7,546 bases of DNA from positions 1 to 7,546 of the forward strand of contig VAYD01000420.1 of the NCBI GenBank assembly GCA_005883905.1, written 5' to 3'. Both the position numbers and the translations under genes were made by a program. The notes beneath the pieces are model-generated. The model searched no databases. It worked only from the letters and a program-made list of their open reading frames with translations, and was not told where the DNA came from. Within the stretch, counting starts at the first letter, position 1. Each line of letters starts with the position of its first letter. This stretch comes from Actinomycetota bacterium. GTDB lineage: Bacteria > Actinomycetota > Thermoleophilia > Solirubrobacterales > Solirubrobacteraceae. Shown in pieces: positions 1-5,920 of the stretch.

Positions 1-152
1 TTGGAGGTGGTCACGGTCGACGTCGCGGCCGGGGGGCTCGAGGACTTCGAGCCACCCTTGTCGGCGTTGTTGTGGTTCACGATCACCAGCACCGCGACCG
101 CGCACGCCACCAGCGAAAGCGGCGCGAGGATGCGAGCCGGAGAGCGGAACAT
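1..152 (-). CDS. N-terminal fragment of a membrane-anchored or exported protein
   Basis: The gene starts with ATG at 152-150 and runs off the left edge of the window after 50 codons. The visible protein begins MFRSPARI, continues with a hydrophobic stretch at about residues 9-25 (LAPLSLVACAVAVLVIV), and then becomes a low-complexity Ser/Thr/Pro/Ala/Lys linker. This is the layout of a signal anchor or signal peptide followed by an extracytoplasmic linker. It lies 36 bp after the pyrF stop on the same strand, so it is probably co-transcribed with HU and pyrF. Proteins of this style next to pyrF in related actinomycetes often carry a C-terminal LysM domain, but that is recollection; no such domain is inside this window. 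There is no strong Shine-Dalgarno before the ATG. The gene is likely real, its function is not assigned. Confidence 0.6.
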   Translation of the reverse strand, partial: MFRSPARILAPLSLVACAVAVLVIVNHNNADKGGSKSSSPPAATSTVTTS

Positions 153-188
153 GCGCGGATCGTAGGACGGAAATCGCGAGCGAGCGGC

Positions 189-1000
189 TCACGCAAGCGC
201 CCATGCGGCATCTCGCAGGCGCTCGGCCTCAGCGCGCGCGGCGGCCGCGGGATCGCGCCCGTCGCGCTCGTGGGCGAACACGATCGAACGCGACGAGCTC
301 ACCAGGCCACCGGCTCGCCCCGGCGCGAACGCGGGGGCCAGGTCCTCCACGCGGCCGCCCTGCGCCCCGATGCCCGGCAGCAGGAACACCGAGCGCGGCA
401 TCAGCTCGCGGGCGCGCGCCAGATGCTCGGGCGCCGTGGCGCCCACCACCGCGCCCACTTCGCTGAGGCCGGAGTCCGGCCCCGCCGCGCCGAGCCCGTC
501 GACGAGCTGCGCGCTGCGCTCCCAGACGCGCCCGCCGTCCGCGAGCTCGAGGTCCTGCAGGTCCGCAACACGCCGGCGCCCGCCGCGCGTGCCGCGTCGA
601 TGAACGGCGCGAGGCTGTCGGCGCCCAGGTACGGGCTCACGGTGAGCGCGTCGGCCTCCAGGCCGCCGGGCGCGAGGAACGCCTGTGCGTAGCGCTGCGC
701 ACTGATGTCGATGTCGCCGCGCTTGGCGTCCGCGAGCACCAAGAGGCCGGCGGCGCGGGCATGCGCGACCGTCTCGTGCAGCGCCTGCCACCCGGCGGCG
801 CCGAGGCGCTCGAAGCACGCGACCTGCGGCTTGACCGCCACGCACGCCGGGCCGGCGGCGTCGATCACGGCCCGGCAATGGGCGGCCACGTCGTCGCCGG
901 AACCCGGCCAGAGCCTGGCCGGGTCCGGGTCGAGCCCGAGCACGATCTGGGACTCGCGCTCGGCGACGAGGGCCGCCAGGCGGTCGCCGAAGGGCGTCAG
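189..1000 (-). pseudogene. pyrF: Orotidine 5'-phosphate decarboxylase (type 2), internal deletion and frameshift
   Basis: PyrF converts OMP to UMP, the last step of de novo pyrimidine synthesis, in the cytoplasm. The N-terminal part (FGDRL, then VLGLDPDP) carries the catalytic signature DAKRGD, with Asp91, Lys93 and Asp96 counted from the CTG at 1000, and continues through SPYLGADSLAPF to AGAGV at about 569. Homology then resumes in a different frame with ADLQDLELADG at about 566 and runs through VGAVVGATAPEH, LLPGIGAQGG and GLVSSSRSI to the TGA at 191-189. About 11 codons are missing at the join, covering the conserved FVLVRTSNPGA-type segment of the family. Restoring roughly 31 nt would give about 280 residues, close to the family's usual 275. 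Read as written, the frame ends near 401 after an unrelated tail. No ATG, GTG or TTG precedes the conserved FGDRL; the best start is CTG at 1000-998, overlapping the HU stop as CTGA. It is either a true pseudogene or an assembly error; the family call is secure. Confidence 0.9.
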
Positions 1001-1272
1001 TTGTTGACGGCCTTCTTGAGCGAGGCGCCGGCGGTGAACTTCGGCACGTTCGAGGCGGCGATCTGGATCGGCTCGCCCGTCCGCGGGTGAACGCCCTGGC
1101 GGGCGTTGCGGTGCGAGATGTGGAACTTGCCGAACCCGGAGAAGGTCACATCGCTGCCGCGCTTGAGCGTGTCCTCGATCACCCCGAGCACAGCGTCAAC
1201 TGCCTCGGCGGCCTCCTTCTTGCCCAGGTTCGTCTTGTTGGCGACCTGGTCAACGAATTCCGACTTCGTCAC
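997..1272 (-). CDS. hup: HU-family nucleoid DNA-binding protein
   Basis: HU is a small basic protein that works as a dimer, bending and compacting DNA without strict sequence preference. This one is 91 residues, the normal length for HU without the long Lys/Ala-rich tail seen in many actinobacterial HupB proteins. The helical dimerisation part comes first (TKSEFVDQVANKTNLGKKEA), then GFGKFHI leads into the DNA-binding arm RNARQGVHPRTGEPI, with the intercalating proline at position 63, and the usual ending AGASLKKAVNN. The start is GTG at 1272-1270, fixed by a strong AGGAGG seven bases upstream. The TGA stop overlaps the probable CTG start of pyrF by four bases, so the two are likely translated from one message. 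The spacer upstream faces a divergent small gene and holds repeated sequence that may regulate it. Confidence 0.96.
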   Translation of the reverse strand: MTKSEFVDQVANKTNLGKKEAAEAVDAVLGVIEDTLKRGSDVTFSGFGKFHISHRNARQGVHPRTGEPIQIAASNVPKFTAGASLKKAVNN

Positions 1273-1279
1273 GGCGGCT

Positions 1280-1285
1280 CCTCCT
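1280..1285 (-). promoter_or_regulatory. Strong Shine-Dalgarno for the HU gene
   Basis: Read on the minus strand, AGGAGG lies seven bases before the GTG at 1272. It is the clearest ribosome-binding site in the window and supports GTG as the HU start codon. Confidence 0.85.
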
Positions 1286-1288
1286 GGT

Positions 1289-1340
1289 CAGTGTGCTTGT
1301 TTTCGAAGCTAGCAGCGGCGCTGCGGCGGCGCAGTGTGCT
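1289..1340. promoter_or_regulatory. Divergent spacer with a 9-bp direct repeat and GC hairpins
   Basis: The spacer between the HU gene (minus) and the 49-residue membrane protein gene (plus) holds two exact copies of CAGTGTGCT, at 1289-1297 and 1332-1340, spaced 43 bp start to start, about four DNA helical turns. Between them lie two mutually exclusive inverted repeats: GCAGCG/CGCTGC at 1312-1324 and CTGCG/CGCAG at 1321-1334. I cannot place a convincing -10/-35 pair. Paired sites on one face of the helix would suit a regulator of one or both genes, but GC-rich DNA makes small hairpins by chance. Confidence 0.35.
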
Positions 1341-1364
1341 CAGAAGACCGGACGGTAAGCAAGA

Positions 1365-1514
1365 ATGGCGGTCGTGCCGCTTACGCGCATCGCCTGGCTG
1401 GTGACGATCGCCGCCTGCGTGCTTGGCGCCGTGCTCCTGCTCGTGGGCGGCTACCAGGGGTACGCCGCGCTCGCCGCCGCCGTGGGCGCCAGCGCGGCGA
1501 TCAACCTGCTCTGA
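1365..1514 (+). CDS. Small two-helix membrane protein (49 residues)
   Basis: An ATG at 1365 opens a 50-codon frame ending in TGA at 1512-1514. The protein begins MAVVPLTRIAW and is almost entirely hydrophobic, with a first membrane helix at about residues 9-28, a short turn GGYQGY, and a second helix at about residues 34-48 ending in AAINLL. A basic residue (Arg8) before the first helix suggests the N-terminus stays inside. Nearly every codon ends in G or C, as expected for a real gene here, and the frame is hydrophobic along its whole length. It is divergent from HU and its last 14 bases overlap the end of the CDF transporter gene on the opposite strand. No clear Shine-Dalgarno precedes the ATG. 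I do not recognise a named family; the function is unknown. Confidence 0.7.
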   Translation: MAVVPLTRIAWLVTIAACVLGAVLLLVGGYQGYAALAAAVGASAAINLL

Positions 1515-2397
1515 TCTCTGTGCCGGGCCGCACGCGGTCCTCCGGCTCGAGGTGGATCAGCACGTCTGCGCCGGGAATCCGGGTGGCGATCGCGTCCTGC
1601 AGGCGGTGCGCGGTCTCGTGCGCCTGCTCGAGCGTGGTCCCCGCGACGAACTGGACGTGCAGGTCGACATAGCGGCGCGCGCCCGCGCGGCGCGCGCGGA
1701 GATTGTGGAACCCGGCGACGCCCTGCGGCCCGAACGAGCGGACCTCGGCGCTGATCGCGTCGAGCTCGTCGGCCGGCAGCGCCTCGTCGACCAGCACGCG
1801 CGACGAGCGGTCGAGGATCTTGAAGCCCTCGCGCACGATCGCGCCGGCGATCACGAGCGCCACGACGGGGTCGAGCCAGTCGGCCCCGGTGATGCTCACC
1901 AGCGTGAGGCCGACCAGCACGCCGAACGACGTCGCCATGTCGGTGCGCAGGTGGACGGCGTCCGCTTCCAGCGCCACCGACTGGGTCTCGCGCGCCCGGC
2001 GGTCCAATTTGCGCGAGACGAAGAAGTTGACGGCGATCGAGACCGCCACCACCGCGATGCCGAACCCGAGGTGCGAGACCTGGGACCCAACGATCAGGTG
2101 GCGGATCGCCTCGAACGCGATGACCCCGGAGCCGACGAGGATCAGGACGCCCTCGATCATCGCTGCGAGGTCCTCGATCTTCTCGTGCCCGTACGGATGC
2201 TCAGCGTCGGCGGGCTCGTCGGCCTTGCGCACAGAGATGAACGCCACGATCGATGCGATCAGGTCGATCGACGAGTGGACGGCCTCGGTGAGCAGCGCGA
2301 CCGACCCGGTGATCGTGCCGGCGACGACCTTGAGCAGGATCAGCCCGCTGTTCGAGGCGATCGAGAGCGCGGCCGCGCCAGACTTCGACGGCTGCCT
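1501..2397 (-). CDS. Cation diffusion facilitator (CDF) metal exporter, start codon missing
   Basis: CDF proteins export divalent cations (Zn, Co, Fe, Mn) from the cytoplasm in exchange for protons. The frame shows six membrane segments, beginning with [18 protein letters not shown]. The second helix carries HSSID and the fifth HLRTD, the two halves of the intramembrane metal site. DAEHPYGHEKIEDLA follows helix 2, and the cytoplasmic C-terminal domain includes FHNLRARR and VLIHLEPE. The stop is TGA at 1503-1501. Homology and strong G/C third positions extend upstream to about 2388, but no ATG, GTG or TTG lies in frame there. The first usable start, GTG at 2247, would remove helix 1 and most of helix 2, including HSSID, so it is not credible. 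The true start was evidently lost together with the end of rdgB. About 297 codons remain, near the family's usual 300. The family is certain; the metal and the 5' end are not. Confidence 0.88.
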   Translation of the reverse strand, partial: RQPSKSGAAALSIASNSGLILLKVVAGTITGSVALLTEAVHSSIDLIASIVAFISVRKADEPADAEHPYGHEKIEDLAAMIEGVLILVGSGVIAFEAIRHLIVGSQVSHLGFGIAVVAVSIAVNFFVSRKLDRRARETQSVALEADAVHLRTDMATSFGVLVGLTLVSITGADWLDPVVALVIAGAIVREGFKILDRSSRVLVDEALPADELDAISAEVRSFGPQGVAGFHNLRARRAGARRYVDLHVQFVAGTTLEQAHETAHRLQDAIATRIPGADVLIHLEPEDRVRPGTEIRAG

Positions 2398-2915
2398 CTG
2401 ATGGCGTCCTTCTCGTCCGGCGACAGCTCGGCCATCGTGCGGCCGCCCTCGAGGTCGTCCGGGATGAAGGCCGGGTCGTAGCCGAAGCCGCCGCTGCCGC
2501 GCGGCTGCACCGCGAGCGTGCCGGTGCAGCGGCCCTCGACGAGCTGCTCCGTGCCGTCCGGCGCGACGAACGCGAGCGCGCAGACGTAGGCCAGGGCGCT
2601 GCCGGCCGGGGCCTCGGCCAGCAGCTTGTCGAGGTTCTGCTCGTCGGTCGCGTGCTCGCCGGCGAAGCGCGCGGAGCGCACGCCGGGCGCGCCGCCGAGT
2701 GCCTCGGACTGGATCCCCGAGTCGTCGGCGATCGCCGGGACGCCGAGCGCCCGCGCGGCCGCTCGCGCCTTCTCCAGCGCGTTCTCGGCGAAGGTGGCGC
2801 CGGTCTCGGGCGGCAGCTCGACCTCCTTGGGGAGCGCTCCGACCTCGTGCGGGGCGAGCAGCGCGCCGAACTCGCGGACCTTGTGCGGGTTGCGCGTGGC
2901 GAGCACGAGCTTCAT
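2340..2915 (-). CDS. rdgB: XTP/dITP diphosphatase (RdgB/HAM1 family), C-terminus replaced
   Basis: RdgB hydrolyses non-canonical purine triphosphates (ITP, dITP, XTP) to monophosphates plus pyrophosphate, keeping them out of DNA and RNA. The protein starts [16 protein letters not shown], with the nucleotide-binding T-x-N-x-x-K signature, then FAENALEKA, the catalytic DDSGI (Asp64-Asp65), [12 protein letters not shown] and [11 protein letters not shown] (about residues 143-153). Homology ends after EKDAI at residue 172, codon at 2402-2400. The next residues should be the conserved Ser-His-Arg-Gly substrate-binding motif, but the frame instead reads [10 protein letters not shown] and continues for 19 residues through the first helix of the CDF gene in the wrong frame, to TGA at 2342-2340. 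The ATG at 2915 overlaps the rph stop as ATGA. At 191 residues it is slightly shorter than the usual 200. As written the enzyme would lack the SHR motif. Confidence 0.9.
   Translation of the reverse strand: MKLVLATRNPHKVREFGALLAPHEVGALPKEVELPPETGATFAENALEKARAAARALGVPAIADDSGIQSEALGGAPGVRSARFAGEHATDEQNLDKLLAEAPAGSALAYVCALAFVAPDGTEQLVEGRCTGTLAVQPRGSGGFGYDPAFIPDDLEGGRTMAELSPDEKDAIRGSRRSLARPRSRSPRTAG
2912..2915 (-). other. rph/rdgB ATGA start-stop overlap
   Basis: Four bases shared by the rdgB start and the rph stop. This arrangement usually couples translation of the second gene to the first by ribosome re-initiation. Confidence 0.9.
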
Positions 2916-3712
2916 CGGCCGGCGGCGATCGCCTCCTGCTGCACCGCGCGCAGCTCCTCGATCCCTCCCTGCGCGAGCGCCAGCAGCTCGTCGAGGTGCG
3001 CGCGGCTCAGCGGTGTGCGCTCCGCGGTCGCCTGCACCTCGACCAGCCCGCCGTCGCCGGTCATGACGACGTTGGCGTCGACCTCCGCCGTGGAGTCCTC
3101 GGAGTAGTCGAGGTCGAGCAGCGGCGTGCCGCCGACGATCCCGCACGACACCGCGGCGACCGTGCCCGTCAGCGGGGTGCGCTTGAGCAGGCCCTCGGCG
3201 ATCAGCCGGCGGCAGGCGAGGTCGAGCGCGACGAACGCCCCGGTGATCGAGGCGCAGCGCGTGCCGCCGTCGGCGGTCAGCACGTCGCAGTCGAGGTAGA
3301 TCGTGCGCTCGCCCAGCGCGCTGAAGTCGATGACGCCGCGCAGCGAGCGGCCGATCAGCCGCTGGATCTCGACGCTGCGGCCGTCGAGGCGCCCCTTGGT
3401 GATGTCGCGCTGCTTGCGGTCGCCCGTGGAGGCGGGGAGCATCCCGTACTCCGCCGTGACCCACCCGCGGCCCTGCCCCATGAGCCAACGCGGGACGCTC
3501 TCCTGCACCGAGGCCGTGCAGATCACCCGCGTCTCGCCCTGCGTGATGAGCGCCGAGCCGGTGGCGGTGTTGACGAAGCCCGGGTCGATACGGGTGGGCC
3601 GCAGGCCGGACGCCGGACGGCCGTAGGAGCGTTCGAGGGTGTCCGCCGGGCGAGTGCGGGGGTCCCCGGCTACGGGCGGTCCAGCCTGTCGGGGCGCGTC
3701 TGCCGGGGTCAT
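2912..3712 (-). CDS. rph: Ribonuclease PH
   Basis: RNase PH is a phosphate-dependent 3'-to-5' exonuclease that trims the 3' ends of tRNA precursors; it forms a hexameric ring. This 266-residue protein has a 27-residue N-terminal extension and then the core beginning [15 protein letters not shown]. It continues with [24 protein letters not shown], the phosphate-site region [39 protein letters not shown], and [16 protein letters not shown], all hallmarks of the family. The ATG at 3712-3710 overlaps the murI stop as ATGA, and no other start lies between it and the core, which fixes the N-terminus. A purine-rich stretch GGAGAGGG lies about 7-14 bases before the ATG. The stop overlaps the rdgB start in the same way. 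All conserved blocks are intact, so it should be functional. It belongs to the murI-rph-rdgB-CDF run. Confidence 0.96.
   Translation of the reverse strand: MTPADAPRQAGPPVAGDPRTRPADTLERSYGRPASGLRPTRIDPGFVNTATGSALITQGETRVICTASVQESVPRWLMGQGRGWVTAEYGMLPASTGDRKQRDITKGRLDGRSVEIQRLIGRSLRGVIDFSALGERTIYLDCDVLTADGGTRCASITGAFVALDLACRRLIAEGLLKRTPLTGTVAAVSCGIVGGTPLLDLDYSEDSTAEVDANVVMTGDGGLVEVQATAERTPLSRAHLDELLALAQGGIEELRAVQQEAIAAGR
3709..3712 (-). other. murI/rph ATGA start-stop overlap
   Basis: The rph ATG and murI TGA share four bases. Together with the identical rph/rdgB overlap this indicates a single translationally coupled operon. Confidence 0.9.
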
Positions 3713-4563
3713 GCTGCTGCCCTCTCCGTCCCGGCCGCGACGCGCTCGATGTCGCCGAGCGGCATCTGGAGGAAGCGCGTGCCCACCGTGCGAAAGGCCT
3801 CGGCGTCGCCGGTGCACAGGAAGCGGTAGTCGCCCTCGCCCTCGCGGCGCGCGTCGAGGTCGCGCGAGGCGAGCGCGTGCTCGACCTGGCGCGCGGCGGC
3901 CGCGCCCGAGGTGACCATCGAGACGTCGGGCCCGAGCGAACGCTGGAGCATCGGCCGCACGAGCGGGTAGTGCGTGCAGCCCAGGATGACCGTGTCGACG
4001 CGGCCCTCGCGCAGCGGCCCGCAGTACTCGCGCACCATGGCGACGACGCGCTCGTCGACGGGGAAGCCGTCCTCGATCATGCCCGCCAGGTCGGGGCACT
4101 CCACGCTGAGGAGCGTCACGTGCGGGTCGACGTCCTCGATCGCGCGCTGGTAGGCGCCGCTGCGCACGGTCGCCGGGGTGGCGAGCAGGCCGATGCGCCC
4201 GTTGCGCGTGACGCCGACCGCCTGGACCGCGCCCGGCTTGACGACGCCGAGCACCTCGATGCCCAGCGTGGTCTCCATCATCCGCCGCTGCAGCGCGGGC
4301 AGCGCCGCGGCGGTGGCCGAGTTGCATGCGACGACGAGCAGCTTGACCCGCCGCTTCACCAGCACGTCGGCCACCTCGAGGCTGAAGCGCTCGAGCTCGT
4401 CCGCGCCGCGCCCGCCGTACGGGAAGCGCGCGGTGTCGCCGAGGTAGACGAAGTCCTCGTGGGGCAGCGCCACGAGCAGCTCGTGGAGCACGGTCAGGCC
4501 GCCCACGCCGGAGTCGAAGACCCCGATCGGGCGTTCGCGGGGGACGGAGGTCACGCCGCCCAT
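3709..4563 (-). CDS. murI: Glutamate racemase
   Basis: MurI interconverts L- and D-glutamate without cofactor, supplying D-glutamate for peptidoglycan stem peptides in the cytoplasm. The sequence has the N-terminal [27 protein letters not shown], the first catalytic cysteine in VVACNSATA (Cys80) and the second in LGCTHYPLV (Cys196), with [16 protein letters not shown] between them. Both lobes are complete and the length of 284 residues is typical. I chose ATG at 4563-4561 ([12 protein letters not shown]); a GTG three codons later at 4554 is equally possible. The open frame extends about 16 codons further upstream but that part is low-complexity and unlike the family. No good Shine-Dalgarno is seen. 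It is the first intact gene of the run murI-rph-rdgB-CDF and lies 62 bp after a broken small gene on the same strand. Confidence 0.96.
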   Translation of the reverse strand: MGGVTSVPRERPIGVFDSGVGGLTVLHELLVALPHEDFVYLGDTARFPYGGRGADELERFSLEVADVLVKRRVKLLVVACNSATAAALPALQRRMMETTLGIEVLGVVKPGAVQAVGVTRNGRIGLLATPATVRSGAYQRAIEDVDPHVTLLSVECPDLAGMIEDGFPVDERVVAMVREYCGPLREGRVDTVILGCTHYPLVRPMLQRSLGPDVSMVTSGAAAARQVEHALASRDLDARREGEGDYRFLCTGDAEAFRTVGTRFLQMPLGDIERVAAGTERAAA

Positions 4564-4625
4564 GTTGTCAAGGCCGGCGCGGCGGCGACGCCCGGCGGCG
4601 CCACCGCCCACCGGCCGGCACCACG

Positions 4626-4864
4626 TCAGCCCTTCGCGTCGCTCGCCGCGATGTCGATCGCGTTCTTGAGCTTGCCGACGATCGTCTTGGCGAGGTTCCA
4701 GTCGTGCGTCTCTGCCCCGCCTCGCCGCGCCCCGCGTCGAGCGCCAGCGCGTGCAGCCGTCCCATCATCCGATACGCCATCTCGTTGATCCCCCTGCCAG
4801 TCGTTGCCGATGTCGGGGCCGAGTCTGCGGAGCGCGATGTCACAGCTCCAGACGTCCTTGTCAC
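4626..4864 (-). pseudogene. Broken small gene upstream of murI, function unknown
   Basis: Protein-like sequence with coding-type codon use is visible in three pieces on the minus strand. The first (about 4862-4797) reads DVWSCDIALRRLGPDIGNDW. The second, one frame over (about 4790-4733), reads INEMAYRMMGRLHALALDAG. The third, back in the first frame (about 4718-4626), reads THDWNLAKTIVGKLKNAIDI and ends SDAKG before TGA. The frame carrying the protein-like sequence is also the one with G/C third positions in each piece. The switches lie at a run of five C's on the plus strand (4790-4794) and at runs of four (4715-4718 or 4730-4733). The likely start, GTG at 4864-4862, is in the second frame, so a further one-base shift is needed to join it to the first piece. 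Repaired, it would be a soluble, mostly helical protein of about 80 residues. I do not recognise the family. It is 62 bp before murI and may lead that operon. Confidence 0.55.
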
Positions 4865-4867
4865 AAG
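4857..4867. promoter_or_regulatory. Small palindrome in the divergent glycosyltransferase/small-gene spacer
   Basis: CTTGTCACAAG is an inverted repeat with five-base arms around one central base. It covers the likely GTG of the broken small gene and lies 23 bp before the glycosyltransferase ATG. It could be an operator for either gene, or chance. Confidence 0.25.
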
Positions 4868-4889
4868 TCTGCGTACGCTCGCGCGCCGG

Positions 4890-5798
4890 ATGCGCGCACT
4901 GGTCATCTCCGACATGGCGGCCACGCCCGACGCCCCGGGCCGCGGGGTCTTCGTGCGCGATCAGGTGGCCGCGCTGCGCCGCCTGCCCGGCCTCGAGGTC
5001 GAGCTCGACGAGGCGCCGCCGGGCGCGCCCGCCCTGGCCGCGCTCGCCGCGCGCTGCATCCGCCGCCGCGGCTTCGACGTCGTCCACGCGCACTACGGCC
5101 TGACCGCGTGGCCCGCGCTCGCCGTCCGCGGCGCGAAGCGCGCGGTGACGCTCCACGGCACCGACCTGCGCCACCCGCGCACGCGGCGCATCACGCTCGC
5201 CGCCCTCCCGCGCCTGGACCTGGTCGCGACGCCCACAGAGAGCCTCGCCGCCGAGGTCCCGGGCGGTCGTGACGTCGCGATCCTCCCCTGCGGCGTGAGC
5301 CTCGACCGCTTTCGCCCCGTTCCGCGCCACGAAGCCCGCGAGGCGCTCGGCCTCGATCCAGGAGCGCCGCTGCTCCTCTTCCCCGCCGACCCCGCCCGCC
5401 CGGGCAAGCGCTTCGACCGCGCGCGCGACGTCGCCGGCGACACCCCGCTCGCCACGCTGGGCGCCGTGGCGCCAGACGACGTCCCGCTGTGGATCAACGC
5501 CGCCAGCGCGGTGCTCGTCCCCAGCGAGGCGGAGGGCTTCGGCCTCGCGGTCCTCGAGGCGCTCGCCTGCGACGTCCCCGTTCTCGCCACGCCGGTCGGC
5601 ATCCATCCCGAGGCCCTCGCCGGGGTCGCGGGCACGCTGTGCGCGCCGTTCGACGCCGACGCATGGCGCACGGCGCTCGCCCCCCACCTCGCCGCCGCCG
5701 ACCCGCGCGTCGCGGGCCGGCCGAGCGCCGAGCGCTACTCCGCCGACCGGATGGCCGAGCGCGTCGCGGCGGCGTGGAGTGACCTGACCGCGGCCTGA
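4890..5798 (+). CDS. Glycosyltransferase family 4 protein (GT-B fold)
   Basis: GT4 enzymes transfer a sugar from a nucleotide sugar to a lipid, protein or glycan acceptor with retention of configuration; the donor and acceptor here cannot be told. The 302-residue protein begins MRALVISDMA, then GRGVFVRDQVAALRRLPG. It has VVHAHYGLTAWPAL at about residues 64-77, TLHGTDLRHP at 87-96, the donor-domain opening LLLFPADPARPGKR at 161-174, and the E-x7-E motif from Glu215 to Glu223 in SEAEGFGLAVLEALACDVP. The C-terminal helix is normal. It is shorter than the usual 370 or so, mainly through a short acceptor-side domain, but no core motif is missing. I chose ATG at 4890 because homology begins there although the frame is open further upstream. 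There is no clear Shine-Dalgarno. It is divergent from the small gene before murI and followed by a large palindrome. Confidence 0.9.
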   Translation: MRALVISDMAATPDAPGRGVFVRDQVAALRRLPGLEVELDEAPPGAPALAALAARCIRRRGFDVVHAHYGLTAWPALAVRGAKRAVTLHGTDLRHPRTRRITLAALPRLDLVATPTESLAAEVPGGRDVAILPCGVSLDRFRPVPRHEAREALGLDPGAPLLLFPADPARPGKRFDRARDVAGDTPLATLGAVAPDDVPLWINAASAVLVPSEAEGFGLAVLEALACDVPVLATPVGIHPEALAGVAGTLCAPFDADAWRTALAPHLAAADPRVAGRPSAERYSADRMAERVAAAWSDLTAA

Positions 5799-5808
5799 CC
5801 GCGCCAGC

Positions 5809-5863
5809 CGCGAGATGGAAGAAGGGTCTGACAGTCAGACGGTTCTTCCATCTCCATCTCGCG
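5809..5863 (+). terminator. Long imperfect palindrome after the glycosyltransferase, candidate terminator
   Basis: The left arm at 5809-5832 and the right arm at 5834-5863 are inverted copies: CGCGAGATGGA pairs with TCCATCTCGCG, AGAA with TTCT, and GTCTGAC with GTCAGAC around a single central base. The pairing is broken only by a two-base mismatch and a six-base bulge caused by a repeated CCATCT on the right arm; about 22 of 24 left-arm bases pair. It starts 11 bp after the glycosyltransferase stop, which suits a terminator, but no T-run follows. A further CATCTCGCG at 5877-5885 could replace the end of the right arm. It is much less GC-rich than its surroundings. Confidence 0.6.
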
Positions 5864-5920
5864 TTCGCGCCCGACGCATCTCGCGGAGTGCGCAGGCGAC
5901 GAGCCCGTAGATTCACACCG

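Noticed and set aside
560..575. Programmed ribosomal frameshift in pyrF
   Set aside because: No slippery sequence is seen, and the conserved residues are physically absent at the join, so shifting frame could not restore the protein.
1423..2481. 352-codon plus-strand open frame opposite the CDF gene
   Set aside because: Asp/Arg/His-rich composition with no domain, antisense to a gene with six membrane helices and both metal-site motifs.
2699..3829. Long plus-strand frame opposite rdgB, rph and murI
   Set aside because: Antisense shadow in high-GC DNA; it crosses several true genes and has no domain.
4566..4571. TTGACA on the minus strand just before the murI start
   Set aside because: A -10 element at the proper distance would fall inside murI, and the DNA there is GC-rich with no match.
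4572..4620. GC-rich inverted repeats in the 62-bp spacer before murI
   Set aside because: Low-complexity GGC/GCC runs pair with themselves by chance; there is no T-run and no unique stem.
4868..5687. Long minus-strand open frame across the glycosyltransferase gene
   Set aside because: No recognisable motifs; it is the antisense of a gene with clear GT4 signatures. Only its last part (4626-4862) looks like real coding sequence.
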